Positions 16,680-26,097 of a stretch of 64,000 bases of DNA are shown here, piece by piece. The position numbers and the translations under genes are program-made. Source of the stretch: Bacteroidota bacterium (lineage in GTDB: Bacteria > Bacteroidota > Bacteroidia > NS11-12g > UBA955); assembly GCA_018333525.1 (NCBI GenBank), contig JAGXTF010000101.1, positions 1 through 64,000 on the forward strand, read 5' to 3'. Below the pieces are notes generated by a model. It had not been told where the DNA came from. It made no database searches and was given only the letters and a program-made list of their open reading frames with translations. Position 1 is the stretch's first letter; the number at the start of each line of letters is the position of its first letter.

Positions 16680-16687
16680 TATTTTTG
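16680..16687 (+). promoter_or_regulatory. -7 promoter element of the importer genes
   Basis: TATTTTTG fits TAnnTTTG. It predicts an mRNA start near 16694 and so supports a TTG start at 16714 for the binding protein rather than the longer frame from 16603. Confidence 0.5.
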
Positions 16688-16713
16688 GAACCCAAATTGT
16701 TGCGCTTTTGCAT

Positions 16714-17832
16714 TTGAAATTCAAATACATATTCCCCGTTGTTTTTTTTATAGCTGCATGCACCTCAACCACAGGTGAACCGGACTTTCCTTTGGATGCA
16801 CATGTGGTTAAACCGAGGTACAGCAAATTGTTTGAATTGGCCTTTACTCAAACGGATACTTTTATTAAACTACGCGATCCGGCTGATTCCACCCGGATTC
16901 TTGGTGCTTTTTTTTGGGGTACGGGAAAAGAAAAGAAACAGGGATTTGTCCGTTTGAAAAACAGGAATAAAGTAGTAGCACTTTCAGCAGTATTTGTGGG
17001 GATGATGGAAGCATTAAAATCAGAAAACCGAATTATTGCGGTGGATAATTCGGGTTATATTACTTCAAAAAGAACAAATACAAGAATTGCAGAAGGAAAG
17101 GTAATTTCTGTTGCGGCTTCCGGGAATTTGCAGTCCGAAAAAATATTCAAACTTCAACCTGATCTTATATTGGGATATTTTATTGATGCAAAGGGAAAAT
17201 CAGAATTGGATCAATTAAATTCAAAAGGAATACCGGTATTGTACATTCAGAATTTCCTGGAAAATCATCCACTTGGGAGAGCAGAATGGATTTGCCTTTT
17301 TGGAGCATTATGCGGCCATTGGGAAATGGCACAGGCGCAATTCCGGGAAATAGAAGAACATTACCTATCCACGGCCATTCGGGCTTCTGAAGTAAAATGG
17401 AAACCTTCCGTACTCTGTAATGCCCCATTTTCCGGTATTTGGGATGTTCCTTCCGGAGAAAGTTTTATGGCGAAACTGATAGAGGATGCAGGGGGTGCAT
17501 ATGTCTTTACCCAATATCGCGGTGCCGGCAGAATTCCGATGGATATTGAAAAAGTCTATAAAACCGGATCCAATGCGATCTTTTGGTTGAATCCGGGTCC
17601 ATGCAGAGATACCACTTGCTTGGAACAAATAGATTCCCGTTTGAAAAATTTCAAGGCATTTAATACCGGAAATATTTACAACAGCACACGCATGCAAAAC
17701 AAAAACGGAGCTAATGCCTGGTGGGAATATGGAGTATTGCGACCGGATCTTGCGCTTCTGGATATTTTCACCATTTTGCATCCGGAAGTAGCCAATGAAC
17801 ATGAACTTGTTTTTTTTGAAAAACTAAATTGA
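16714..17832 (+). CDS. ABC transporter substrate-binding lipoprotein (BtuF/FecB type)
   Basis: 372 residues from TTG 16714. The signal LKFKYIFPVVFFIAAC ends in lipobox IAAC. The rest shows the two-lobe helical-backbone binding fold: VVALSAVFVGMMEAL, ILGYF and a C-terminal WWEYGVLRPDLALLDI. It captures a siderophore, cobalamin or heme for the permease encoded next. The ligand cannot be read. It couples to the permease through a TTGA overlap. Confidence 0.85.
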   Translation: MKFKYIFPVVFFIAACTSTTGEPDFPLDAHVVKPRYSKLFELAFTQTDTFIKLRDPADSTRILGAFFWGTGKEKKQGFVRLKNRNKVVALSAVFVGMMEALKSENRIIAVDNSGYITSKRTNTRIAEGKVISVAASGNLQSEKIFKLQPDLILGYFIDAKGKSELDQLNSKGIPVLYIQNFLENHPLGRAEWICLFGALCGHWEMAQAQFREIEEHYLSTAIRASEVKWKPSVLCNAPFSGIWDVPSGESFMAKLIEDAGGAYVFTQYRGAGRIPMDIEKVYKTGSNAIFWLNPGPCRDTTCLEQIDSRLKNFKAFNTGNIYNSTRMQNKNGANAWWEYGVLRPDLALLDIFTILHPEVANEHELVFFEKLN

Positions 17833-18824
17833 ATTCCAATAATTTTTATAAAGCCTTTTTACCCTGGTTGGTGCTTTTGTTTTTATTGGTAACCGATTTA
17901 TTTTTCAGCAGAGAATCCGGTTGGTATTTTCCAAATTTCTTTAATACTCAATCCATCCCTGAGTGGTTTGGTGAATTTCGCTTTCCACGTGTTCTGTCTG
18001 CTGTTTTCGCAGGAATGGCGTTATCCATTTCAGGCCTGGTATTGCAAACTTTGTTTCGCAATCCGCTGGCAGGGCCATATTTAACCGGAATTACGCCGGG
18101 GGCTTCTTTTGCAATTGCGTTATTGTTATTGGGAGTTCCTGCAGGAATTCAACATCCGGTTTTACAGAATTTAGGAATTACAGGTGCTGGAATGGCCGGT
18201 GGTATATTGGTATTATTGCTACAACTTTATATCCATAAAAAACGGGGTGGTATTTTTACTTTATTGCTTACCGGTGTTATGTTTGGTTATTTATTAAGTG
18301 CAGGTTCTGAAATCCTTCAGACCCTTGCCAGTGCTGGACAGGTAAAGAGTTTTGTGATGTGGGGAATGGGTAATTTTGACAGGGTTAAAATGGAACAATT
18401 GAATTGGTTTTTACCATTAATTTTATTTGGAATTGCGTGGATTTATCTATTGCGATTTCAATTGGATGCCTGGATTCCCGGAGATATGTATGCGCAAAAT
18501 GCGGGTATTTCCGTTCCTAAATTGCGATTTAAAATCATATTAATAGCTGGAATTCTGGCAGGCAGTACCACTGCATTATGCGGTCCTATTGGCTTTGTAG
18601 GCCTTGCCGCTCCTCATTTGGCCCGTATACTTGGCAACACCGGAACTCACCACAAATTGATGCTACCCACCATGCTCTGGGGTGCTATATTGTGTTTGGC
18701 AGCAGATATACTGGCACACCATTTATTCAAAGATATTACGTTGAATGTGAATGCCATTTGCGCCATTATTGGTGCACCTGTTGTACTTTATGTATTGCTG
18801 AGAAATAAATTCGGAAACCAATAA
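17829..18824 (+). CDS. ABC transporter permease (FecCD/BtuC type)
   Basis: 331 residues with about ten membrane helices. Family blocks RFPRVLSAVFAGMALSISG, LFRNPLAGPYLTGI and GPIGFVGLAAPHLAR are intact. Starts with TTG overlapping the binding-protein stop. The ATPase that should drive import is not next to it: the following gene is convergent, so the nucleotide-binding subunit must be elsewhere. Confidence 0.93.
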   Translation: MNSNNFYKAFLPWLVLLFLLVTDLFFSRESGWYFPNFFNTQSIPEWFGEFRFPRVLSAVFAGMALSISGLVLQTLFRNPLAGPYLTGITPGASFAIALLLLGVPAGIQHPVLQNLGITGAGMAGGILVLLLQLYIHKKRGGIFTLLLTGVMFGYLLSAGSEILQTLASAGQVKSFVMWGMGNFDRVKMEQLNWFLPLILFGIAWIYLLRFQLDAWIPGDMYAQNAGISVPKLRFKIILIAGILAGSTTALCGPIGFVGLAAPHLARILGNTGTHHKLMLPTMLWGAILCLAADILAHHLFKDITLNVNAICAIIGAPVVLYVLLRNKFGNQ

Positions 18825-18833
18825 GTTAATTAT

Positions 18834-19400
18834 TTATTCCAGATTTTCTTGTTTGATAATATGTTCTATCTGGTAATCCAATACAGGATCATATTCCGCC
18901 TTCATATCGTGCCCATATACCGAACCAAACGCCTGCCAAAATAGCGTCTCCGCTCCTCCTCTGTAATTTTTCATAATTTCCCAGGTGGTTTTTCCGGTTT
19001 CGCGATGAATGAGTTTCATGAGAACTTTTCCCTCTTCAATGGAAAGATTTTTTAATTGTTCCATATACAAGTTTTTCATGCTCTCCTCACATTGTTTGAT
19101 GTATTTTTTCTTTTCCTTTTTTGTCTTTTTTAATGCAAGATTATCTTCCATAGCCTGCATTTTAGAAGCAGCGAGTTTGGCATAAGGAAGCACTTTGATT
19201 ACCCTTCTTTTCAATTTGCGATATTCTTCTCTTTTTGCTTCATCCATGCTGGCGCTGATGAGCACAGGATCGATATTGATGACGTTAATGGTATCTCCAT
19301 CAATTACCATTACCTGGTGCTTGGGTAAAGTATCCTTGGCCTGTCCGAAAAGACTGCAAATGGGGGAAACTAAAAAGAAGATCCAGGTAAAATGCTTCAT
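18834..19400 (-). CDS. DUF4294 secreted protein
   Basis: 188 residues from ATG 19400, with signal MKHFTWIFFLVSPICSLFGQ. The body matches DUF4294: YRKLKRRVIKVLPYAKLA, Lys-rich helix, then LMKLIHRETGKTTWEIMKNYRGG and WQAFGSVYG. A periplasmic or outer-membrane protein of unknown function, widely conserved in Bacteroidota. It is next to lgt and probably in the same transcript. Confidence 0.85.
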   Translation of the reverse strand: MKHFTWIFFLVSPICSLFGQAKDTLPKHQVMVIDGDTINVINIDPVLISASMDEAKREEYRKLKRRVIKVLPYAKLAASKMQAMEDNLALKKTKKEKKKYIKQCEESMKNLYMEQLKNLSIEEGKVLMKLIHRETGKTTWEIMKNYRGGAETLFWQAFGSVYGHDMKAEYDPVLDYQIEHIIKQENLE

Positions 19401-19446
19401 GCTTTTGAATATAAAAACAAAACGCATGCCATGTGAGAATATTGTA

Positions 19447-20646
19447 TCAACCAGCAGGTTTTACCAACCGGTTTCCCAGTTTTTTCCCGCCTATGGTGAG
19501 CCACAAAACACCCAAAGCCAACAACAGCAGGGAAATCATCTGTGCTTGAGAAAACACAAGGCCTCCCAACCTGTATAAACTAGTTCCATGCTCGCGTATA
19601 GCCTCAATTGTAAATCTTTCGAGTCCTGCAAATACCATATACCAGGCAAACATATTTCCAGGAGTAGAAACTCTTTTCCTCAAAACTCGCCATAAAATGT
19701 AAAACAGAATCAGACCCATCAATGCTTCGTACAATGGTGTTGGATACACCGGAACTATCAATTCGTAACTGAAATCACCTGTATATCCGGGTATTTGTTT
19801 CATACCATCCGGGGCTGAATTTCCCATGCCCAAAACATTGTGCGGATAGGTATATGACCAGGCCCAGTCCGGAAGCCAGGAAAATGGCTTTGCATGCGTA
19901 TTTGCCAGCCCCCAATCGCCGTCTCCGGAAAAATGGCATCCGAACCTGCCAATTCCATAAGCAACCATCATACTCGGTCCACCGGAATCGAGAATATACA
20001 ACAGATTTAATTTTTTACGCCGGCAATAGATCAAAACTCCTGCAGCGCCGCAAATGAGTCCCCCATAAAATGTCCATCCGCCACTGGAAAAAAATTCTCC
20101 AACAAAATTGGATAAAGTTAAACCGGATGGATCTTCTAACAGATGAAATAATTTGGCACCAAAAAATCCGGAAATCAGCGCTATGGTTGTAATATTGCCC
20201 ATATGAAATCCGGAATCGGTATTTTTATGGATCACCTTGGGTTCTGGAAGGCGCTGTTTTTTATCGGTCCGATATCTCCATAGCAAAACGGCAACAGCAA
20301 AGAGGATTCCCCATAACCAACTGCCTTCACCGGTCACAATATGCTCTTGCGGTGAAAATCCTTCGCCCGCATTGGTTATCAGATAAATGATTTTATACCC
20401 AAATAAGAAAGCCAGCCCTCCATTCAGCAAATAATCGCTAACGGGATATGGCTTCCCTACAGTAACCTGATAAGAAACACCGGCAAATTGCCCAAGGCCC
20501 GTCCTTCGTTTCATTTCCGCCTGCATGGTAATAAAAGCTGCGGCAATGGCCAAAGCCACAAACAGGCCGAAAGTATTTACAATTTGTAATCCGTTTGCAT
20601 GGATTCCGAAGGTGTCCAGCAGAAAGTGATAAAGTGTAGGGTACAC
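19447..20646 (-). CDS. lgt: Prolipoprotein diacylglyceryl transferase
   Basis: 399 residues from GTG 20646, chosen because the longer frame overlaps mtaB and the family starts at YPTLYH. It attaches diacylglycerol to the lipobox Cys of lipoproteins in the inner membrane. Multiple helices are present, with GGWTFYGGL and GRFGCHFSGDGDWG (the Bacteroidota form of the GRxGNxxNGE signature). Longer than the E. coli enzyme, as is usual in this phylum. It lies 20 bp after mtaB. Confidence 0.93.
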   Translation of the reverse strand: MYPTLYHFLLDTFGIHANGLQIVNTFGLFVALAIAAAFITMQAEMKRRTGLGQFAGVSYQVTVGKPYPVSDYLLNGGLAFLFGYKIIYLITNAGEGFSPQEHIVTGEGSWLWGILFAVAVLLWRYRTDKKQRLPEPKVIHKNTDSGFHMGNITTIALISGFFGAKLFHLLEDPSGLTLSNFVGEFFSSGGWTFYGGLICGAAGVLIYCRRKKLNLLYILDSGGPSMMVAYGIGRFGCHFSGDGDWGLANTHAKPFSWLPDWAWSYTYPHNVLGMGNSAPDGMKQIPGYTGDFSYELIVPVYPTPLYEALMGLILFYILWRVLRKRVSTPGNMFAWYMVFAGLERFTIEAIREHGTSLYRLGGLVFSQAQMISLLLLALGVLWLTIGGKKLGNRLVKPAG

Positions 20647-20665
20647 GGCACAAAAATAATCGGAA

Positions 20666-21982
20666 TCACGAGAGTTGGAGAACTTCTGAGAAATTCGGTT
20701 CACATGCCATAGTTCCATCGTCCAGAATTCCATTGAGAATTACCCGTTGGACTTCATTGACAGCCAGTGGATCATAAGGTGCGGAAATTTTAATATAATT
20801 ATCGGTAAATCCGTTCATTACATTTCCATGTTCCTCTTTTTCAAACAACACGTTTCTCACTGTTCCAACATGTTGATCATAAAAATGCCTGCGTTTTTTT
20901 TCGCTCAAAATCCGTAGCATTTCACCCCGCCTCATTCGTTCTTTTACAGGAATTCTATCTTTCATTTTCGCCGCAGTGGTATTGGGTCTTTCGCTATATG
21001 GAAATACATGTAAATAGGAAATATCCAATGCATTCAGAAAATCATAAGTCTTTAAAAATTCATCTTCTGTCTCACCCGGAAATCCAACAATAACATCCAC
21101 TCCAATGGCACAATGTGGCATTATTTTTTTTATCTGACTTACACGATCTTCATACAAATTTCGCTCATATCTACGGCGCATTTTCTTCAATATTTCATCG
21201 CTTCCACTTTGCAATGGAATGTGAAAATGAGGAACGAATTTTTTGCTGGAGGCGACAAATGAAATTATTTCTTCGTTGAGTAAATTGGGTTCTATACTGC
21301 TGATACGGAAGCGTTCAATATGATCTAAATTGTCTAATTCCTGAATGAGCTGCAGAAAATTCTGATTGTGGTTAATTCCAAAATCGCCCAAATTTACACC
21401 CGTTAAAACAACCTCTTTTACACCGGTATTTGCAATTTCCTCAGCGCGTTTGATCGTATCTGCGATATTGGCACTGCGGCTTGCACCACGTGCTAAGGGA
21501 ATTGTACAGAAAGTACAGAAATAATCACAACCATCCTGAACTTTCATAAAAGTTCGCGTGCGGTCACCTTCACTAAAACCAGGAATAAAAATATTGGTTT
21601 CTTTGATTGGTGAATTAAAAATATCCGCTTTTTCTTTTTTTGAAAGATCGCTTAAATGGGAAACAAGATTGAATTTTTCTGCAGCACCCAAAACCAGATC
21701 CACACCGGGAATTTGGGAAATTTCTGCAGGTTTTAACTGTGCATAACAACCAATAATAACCACAAATGCATTGCTATTCCAACGCAGGGCTTCTTTTACT
21801 ACTTTCCTGCATTTTTTATCGGCATGGTCAGTTACACTACAGGTATTGATTACGTAAATATCCGCGCCGGATTCAAAAGTTGCCTTTTGCATACCATGTT
21901 CCGCCAATTGCCTTCCAATGGTGCTGGTTTCGGCGTAATTCAATTTACATCCGAGGGTATAAAATGCAACGGTTTTTGCCAC
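20666..21982 (-). CDS. mtaB: tRNA t6A37 methylthiotransferase
   Basis: About 438 residues. Radical-SAM methylthiotransferase that makes ms2t6A at position 37 of tRNAs reading ANN codons. N-terminal domain with LGCKLNYAE and CSVTDHADKKCR, radical-SAM cluster CDYFCTFC, C-terminal TRAM domain. Start placed at GTG 21982, because the -7 element at 21995-22002 overlaps the TTG of the longer frame. Confidence 0.94.
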   Translation of the reverse strand: MAKTVAFYTLGCKLNYAETSTIGRQLAEHGMQKATFESGADIYVINTCSVTDHADKKCRKVVKEALRWNSNAFVVIIGCYAQLKPAEISQIPGVDLVLGAAEKFNLVSHLSDLSKKEKADIFNSPIKETNIFIPGFSEGDRTRTFMKVQDGCDYFCTFCTIPLARGASRSANIADTIKRAEEIANTGVKEVVLTGVNLGDFGINHNQNFLQLIQELDNLDHIERFRISSIEPNLLNEEIISFVASSKKFVPHFHIPLQSGSDEILKKMRRRYERNLYEDRVSQIKKIMPHCAIGVDVIVGFPGETEDEFLKTYDFLNALDISYLHVFPYSERPNTTAAKMKDRIPVKERMRRGEMLRILSEKKRRHFYDQHVGTVRNVLFEKEEHGNVMNGFTDNYIKISAPYDPLAVNEVQRVILNGILDDGTMACEPNFSEVLQLS

Positions 21983-21994
21983 GTGATTCGCTTG

Positions 21995-22002
21995 CAAATT
22001 TA
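21995..22002 (-). promoter_or_regulatory. -7 promoter element of mtaB-lgt
   Basis: TAAATTTG on the minus strand, 12 bases before the GTG start proposed for mtaB. Confidence 0.55.
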
Positions 22003-22021
22003 GCGAGTTTTGATGGAAAGT

Positions 22022-22714
22022 TCAGAATAAGAGCGCAAACTCCACGCCTGCAGTACCAATTCTTTTACCAGTGCCGGTTGCCGGCAGCAATCCGGGAAGC
22101 TGAAAATTCTGATTAAGATCCAGCAGACTTGCCTTTACTCTTACTATATACCCCACTACACCCCCGCGATATTGATATGCAATGGAAGCCTGTAAATTAA
22201 AAGGATTTAACGGAAGGTTTTTCCAATTTTTCAAATTGGTTTGTTGGGCAGGAACCTTATCTTCTCCGGTGTAAATAACAGAATTTACAATTGCAGCAGG
22301 TATTAAACCTGCTTGAAAACTTTCATATCTGTTATCGAGATTTTTTCGCAAACGTATATTGCACATCAAGGGAATTTCAATTTGAATGATTCCCAATTGC
22401 GAATACGTAGAACTGCTCATTAAGCCAAAGGAATCTTTATTATTGAAATTGCTTCCCAAAAGACAAATCTCCAATCCTGTCTGCCAGTTCAGGCGCTTGT
22501 CTATTTTCTCACCATGCCAAAAAAATCCTGCCTGAAAGCCTGTTTTTAATCGTGGATTTTGTAATTCACCACCAAACATGGTGTATTCACCAATTCCCAA
22601 TTTTAATCCAATTTGACGGTTTTTTAATTCATCATCCGCAGTCCAATCGGTACCTTGTGAAAACAGAATACCGCATTGGATAAAAAGAAATATGTATAAA
22701 AATATGCGCCTCAT
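22022..22714 (-). CDS. Outer-membrane beta-barrel protein, PorT-like
   Basis: 230 residues with signal [17 protein letters not shown]. The remainder has alternating hydrophobic strands ([37 protein letters not shown]) and ends in an aromatic (FALLF), as in porin-like small barrels. The function is unknown. Its ATG overlaps the hscA stop by 4 bp, so the two are coupled. Confidence 0.75.
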   Translation of the reverse strand: MRRIFLYIFLFIQCGILFSQGTDWTADDELKNRQIGLKLGIGEYTMFGGELQNPRLKTGFQAGFFWHGEKIDKRLNWQTGLEICLLGSNFNNKDSFGLMSSSTYSQLGIIQIEIPLMCNIRLRKNLDNRYESFQAGLIPAAIVNSVIYTGEDKVPAQQTNLKNWKNLPLNPFNLQASIAYQYRGGVVGYIVRVKASLLDLNQNFQLPGLLPATGTGKRIGTAGVEFALLF

Positions 22715-24576
22715 TTTATTTCTAATCCCTTTAACGCTTTTCCTACTGCCATATCCATCATTTTTTCGGCAAATGGTCTGGTGAAATCATTCAGGGCATC
22801 AATGCCCGCAAGAATACTTTCGCGATCGCCCGTCTCTATTTGCATCTTCAAATTCTCTGATAATTCCAATGTTTTATGAATTTCTTCCTCTGTCAAAAGC
22901 GATTTGTTTTTTTCAATAAAACGTTCTGCTGTATAAATTAATTGTGATCCTTCGGTTTTGGCTTCTATCCACATTCTGGTTGTCATATCCGATTTTGCAT
23001 GCTGAAGGCTTTCCACAAGCATTTCTTCAACCATATTATCTGAAAGCCCATATTGTGGTTTTACTTCTATTTGCTGAGAAACTCCACTGCGCAATTCTTT
23101 GGCATTCACCTTTAAAATACCATCTGCATCGAGTAAAAAACCTATTTCAATTTTAGGCAAACCCGCGGGCATTGCCGGAATTCCGCGCAAATCAAATTCA
23201 GCAAGCTTTCTGTTCTCCTGCACCAATTCTCTTTCACCCTGAAAAACTCCAATTCGCAGATTCACCTGCCCATCCACAGAGGTAGTGTATTGTCGCGCAA
23301 CCCGTACCGGAATTTTGTTATTCCTGGGGATAATAACATCCATGAGTCCACCTGCCGTTTCAATGCCTAAAGAAAGCGGTGTAACGTCCAGAAGTAATAC
23401 ATCCCTGCGGTTACCTGCCAAAATATCGGCTTCAACAGCAGCACCTAGAGCTACTACTTCATCCGGGTTCAGGTTGTCGTCCAAATACGAATTCGGAAAG
23501 GTCTTTTTCAACGTGCGTTTTACCAGGTCCAATCTGGTACTTCCTCCCACCAAAACAATATCCTCAATGTCATCGGCTTTTAATCCGGCATCCTTAAGCG
23601 CTGCCTGAACACAGGTCATGGTTCTGTCCAATAAAGGTTCGGCCAATTGTTCCATTTCATGCATTTCCAATTTGAGCATTATATGATGGTCATCAGGAAA
23701 TGGAGAGCTGTAAATTCTTTGGCCTTTACTCACAGATATTTTTGCCGCTTCAGCCATCAATCGCAATTCCTGGAGCATGTTTTCACCGATGCTTTTAGAT
23801 GCGAAATCATATTTCTGAGCCCAATATTTTACAATTGCACGATCCAGATCATCACCACCCAAGTAAGTATCACCATTGGTGCTCAGGACTTCAAAAATCC
23901 CGGATTCAATCCGCATGATGGAAACATCAAAAGTTCCGCCTCCTAAATCATAAACCAATATTGTTTTTTTCTGGTCTTTATTTAATCCTAAACCATATGC
24001 AAGACTTGCTGCTGTTGGTTCATTCACAATACGAAGGACTTCCAGGCCGGCGAGTTTTCCCGCATCTCTGGTTGCCTGCCGTTGGCTGTCGTTAAAATAT
24101 GCAGGTACTGTTATAACTGCTTTTGTAACTGGTACTCCTAAAAGTTTTTCTGCCCTGTATTTTAATTCAGCAAGAATAAAAGAACTCAACTGAATGGGAT
24201 CATAATATTTTCCATTTGCCTCTACCCTCACCAACTGATTGGAATTATCATCCACTATGCGATAGGAAAATAGTTCTGCATGATCCTTTAAATCGCTGTA
24301 GCTTCTGCCGAGCAATCGCTTTACACTAAAAATGGTGTTTTGCGGTGTTTCGATAAGTGCTTCTTTGGCGCGATTACCAACAATGGGTATTCCAGACTCA
24401 TTTAAGTATACAATACTGGGAACGATAACTTCTTCTCCGGTTCCCAGGCATTCTGCTTGTCCTGTATCGGGATTAACCCTTGCAATGAGACTATTGGTTG
24501 TTCCCAAATCAATACCCACAACCACATCCTGCTGCAGCAGTTCTCCTTTTATTATATCGATACTGATTCTGGCCAT
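22711..24576 (-). CDS. hscA: Hsp70-type chaperone HscA (Fe-S assembly)
   Basis: 621 residues from ATG 24576 ([13 protein letters not shown]); the TTG 18 bases earlier lies beside a palindrome and is unlikely. ATPase motifs [22 protein letters not shown] and [12 protein letters not shown] are present. The block [14 protein letters not shown] and the ~620 length separate it from DnaK and match HscA, which helps IscU release Fe-S clusters. No hscB, iscU or fdx gene is next to it. It is coupled to a small barrel protein. The promoter carries a palindrome at the mRNA start. Confidence 0.88.
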   Translation of the reverse strand: MARISIDIIKGELLQQDVVVGIDLGTTNSLIARVNPDTGQAECLGTGEEVIVPSIVYLNESGIPIVGNRAKEALIETPQNTIFSVKRLLGRSYSDLKDHAELFSYRIVDDNSNQLVRVEANGKYYDPIQLSSFILAELKYRAEKLLGVPVTKAVITVPAYFNDSQRQATRDAGKLAGLEVLRIVNEPTAASLAYGLGLNKDQKKTILVYDLGGGTFDVSIMRIESGIFEVLSTNGDTYLGGDDLDRAIVKYWAQKYDFASKSIGENMLQELRLMAEAAKISVSKGQRIYSSPFPDDHHIMLKLEMHEMEQLAEPLLDRTMTCVQAALKDAGLKADDIEDIVLVGGSTRLDLVKRTLKKTFPNSYLDDNLNPDEVVALGAAVEADILAGNRRDVLLLDVTPLSLGIETAGGLMDVIIPRNNKIPVRVARQYTTSVDGQVNLRIGVFQGERELVQENRKLAEFDLRGIPAMPAGLPKIEIGFLLDADGILKVNAKELRSGVSQQIEVKPQYGLSDNMVEEMLVESLQHAKSDMTTRMWIEAKTEGSQLIYTAERFIEKNKSLLTEEEIHKTLELSENLKMQIETGDRESILAGIDALNDFTRPFAEKMMDMAVGKALKGLEIK

Positions 24577-24595
24577 GTTGTTTAAACGCTTCAAT

Positions 24596-24612
24596 CATGG
24601 AATTGTTCCATG
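24596..24612 (-). promoter_or_regulatory. Perfect palindrome at the hscA transcription start
   Basis: CATGGAA-ttg-TTCCATG, a perfect 7-3-7 inverted repeat, 19 bases upstream of the hscA ATG. Judged from the -7 element at 24619-24626, its first base is at about +1. It could be a repressor site or a 5' hairpin of the mRNA. Confidence 0.6.
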
Positions 24613-24618
24613 AGCATG

Positions 24619-24626
24619 CAAAGTTA
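24619..24626 (-). promoter_or_regulatory. -7 promoter element of hscA
   Basis: TAACTTTG on the minus strand fits TAnnTTTG; the expected start is at about 24612. Confidence 0.6.
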
Positions 24627-24746
24627 TGGTGACCTATGTTAATTGAAATGGACAATACTGTGACAATGCGCATTTTATTAGTCAAACCTTACCTAAATTT
24701 GACAAGATAGCAGGTCTGAATTGAGATGTAAACCTGAATGACATCG

Positions 24747-24754
24747 TAATTTTG
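24747..24754 (+). promoter_or_regulatory. -7 promoter element of the heme-uptake operon
   Basis: TAATTTTG fits TAnnTTTG. With an mRNA start near 24761 it supports ATG 24779 as the start of the first gene. Confidence 0.6.
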
Positions 24755-24778
24755 CAGGCGATAAAAACCAAAAAACCA

Positions 24779-26077
24779 ATGATCAAAAAATACTTAGTAC
24801 CGATTTTCTCTGCAGTTCTTGCTGTGGGAAATGTTAAAGCGCAATCCGTGACCTATGATTCTATTCAAATGGGAACCAGTTATACCAATCAGATTTTTTA
24901 TGATATGGCAACAGGCCAAAAGGGATCTGCATCAGTAAAAGGATGGGATATTGCCCATACTACCGAAGTGATGGACAATTGTATCAGAGCAAACCATATG
25001 ACGGGAATGCAAGTGATTCATTATAAAGGCAGCGGAAACTGGTCCACATTTGACACTGCCGGATGGAAAAGCTGGGGGCTGAATTACAATGATATTCATG
25101 TCCATCAGAAAGGTGCTTTCAACCTTTACATGAATCCACCTTGGGGATTTGGCTGGGGAACTTATAACACTTCTTCCCATGAGGTTGTAGGTGATTCTAT
25201 GTATTTGCTTGCCTGGTTTAACGGGGCGGCCTATACAAAATTCCTGAAGTTTGAGCCAATGAAACAAACCGTTTCCGGTGATTTCGTATTTCGTTTTGCA
25301 GATGTAGATGGAAGCAATGAAGTTACGGATACTCTTTTTCAGAGTGAAGCTGCTCAACAGAATTACAAGTATTATAATTTTAATTCAAAAAACAATTTGG
25401 TTCGTGAGCCTGACAAATCCAGCTGGGATATTGCATTCAACAGATATTATGAGCCAATTCCGGCAGGACCGACAGTGATGTGGTACCCTGTAATGGGTGT
25501 GGAAAGCAATCGCGGCACCAAAGCGGCCAAAATCATATCTCCATGGTCTACTGTATTATCAACAGACTCTACTACATTAAGAGATCAGGGTGTTGCAAAT
25601 GTGAAGAATGATCTCACAGCAATAGGCAGCGGATGGAAATATTTCGACAACGGTTCTTTTAAGTGGTATTTGGCGGATACACAGAGTTTTATTGTGCGCA
25701 GTGTAGAGGCAGCAGACTCTGTATTTTACCTGATTCATTTTACCGGATTCGGTGGAAGTGCAGATGGCAAAGTTGTATTTGCTAAAACCAGACTGGGAAA
25801 AACCAATGCCGTATCCCATCCTAAAATCGGCACCATGCGTGTTTTCCCAAACCCGGCTTCCAATCAAATTTACGTAAATCTGGAAGGTAGCCATGTAAAT
25901 CAAATTACTTTGAAATTACATGATTTAAATGGAAGAGAATTGCGCAGTGCATCCGTAGAGAATTCAGGAAGTTTTAGCAACTGGATGATGCCGGTACATG
26001 GAATTAAAGCAGGAATTTATCTGCTTTCCATTGAATCCGGCAATGATAAAATTACACAACAAATAATTATTCAATAA
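24779..26077 (+). CDS. HmuY-like protein fused to a T9SS sorting domain
   Basis: 432 residues from ATG 24779. Signal peptide (YLVPIFSAVLAVGNVKAQ). The body has two HmuY-style blocks around WDIA (GWDIAHTTEV and SWDIAFNRYYEP). The last ~80 residues form a T9SS type A domain (MRVFPNPASNQIYV ... GIYLLSIESG). HmuY proteins bind heme outside the outer membrane. Here the carrier would be exported by T9SS and attached to or released from the cell surface, not held by a lipid. First gene of an operon with a TonB receptor and a second HmuY-like lipoprotein. Ligand inferred from family only. Confidence 0.8.
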   Translation: MIKKYLVPIFSAVLAVGNVKAQSVTYDSIQMGTSYTNQIFYDMATGQKGSASVKGWDIAHTTEVMDNCIRANHMTGMQVIHYKGSGNWSTFDTAGWKSWGLNYNDIHVHQKGAFNLYMNPPWGFGWGTYNTSSHEVVGDSMYLLAWFNGAAYTKFLKFEPMKQTVSGDFVFRFADVDGSNEVTDTLFQSEAAQQNYKYYNFNSKNNLVREPDKSSWDIAFNRYYEPIPAGPTVMWYPVMGVESNRGTKAAKIISPWSTVLSTDSTTLRDQGVANVKNDLTAIGSGWKYFDNGSFKWYLADTQSFIVRSVEAADSVFYLIHFTGFGGSADGKVVFAKTRLGKTNAVSHPKIGTMRVFPNPASNQIYVNLEGSHVNQITLKLHDLNGRELRSASVENSGSFSNWMMPVHGIKAGIYLLSIESGNDKITQQIIIQ

Positions 26078-26097
26078 AACCCAAAGGAGGGAGGTTT

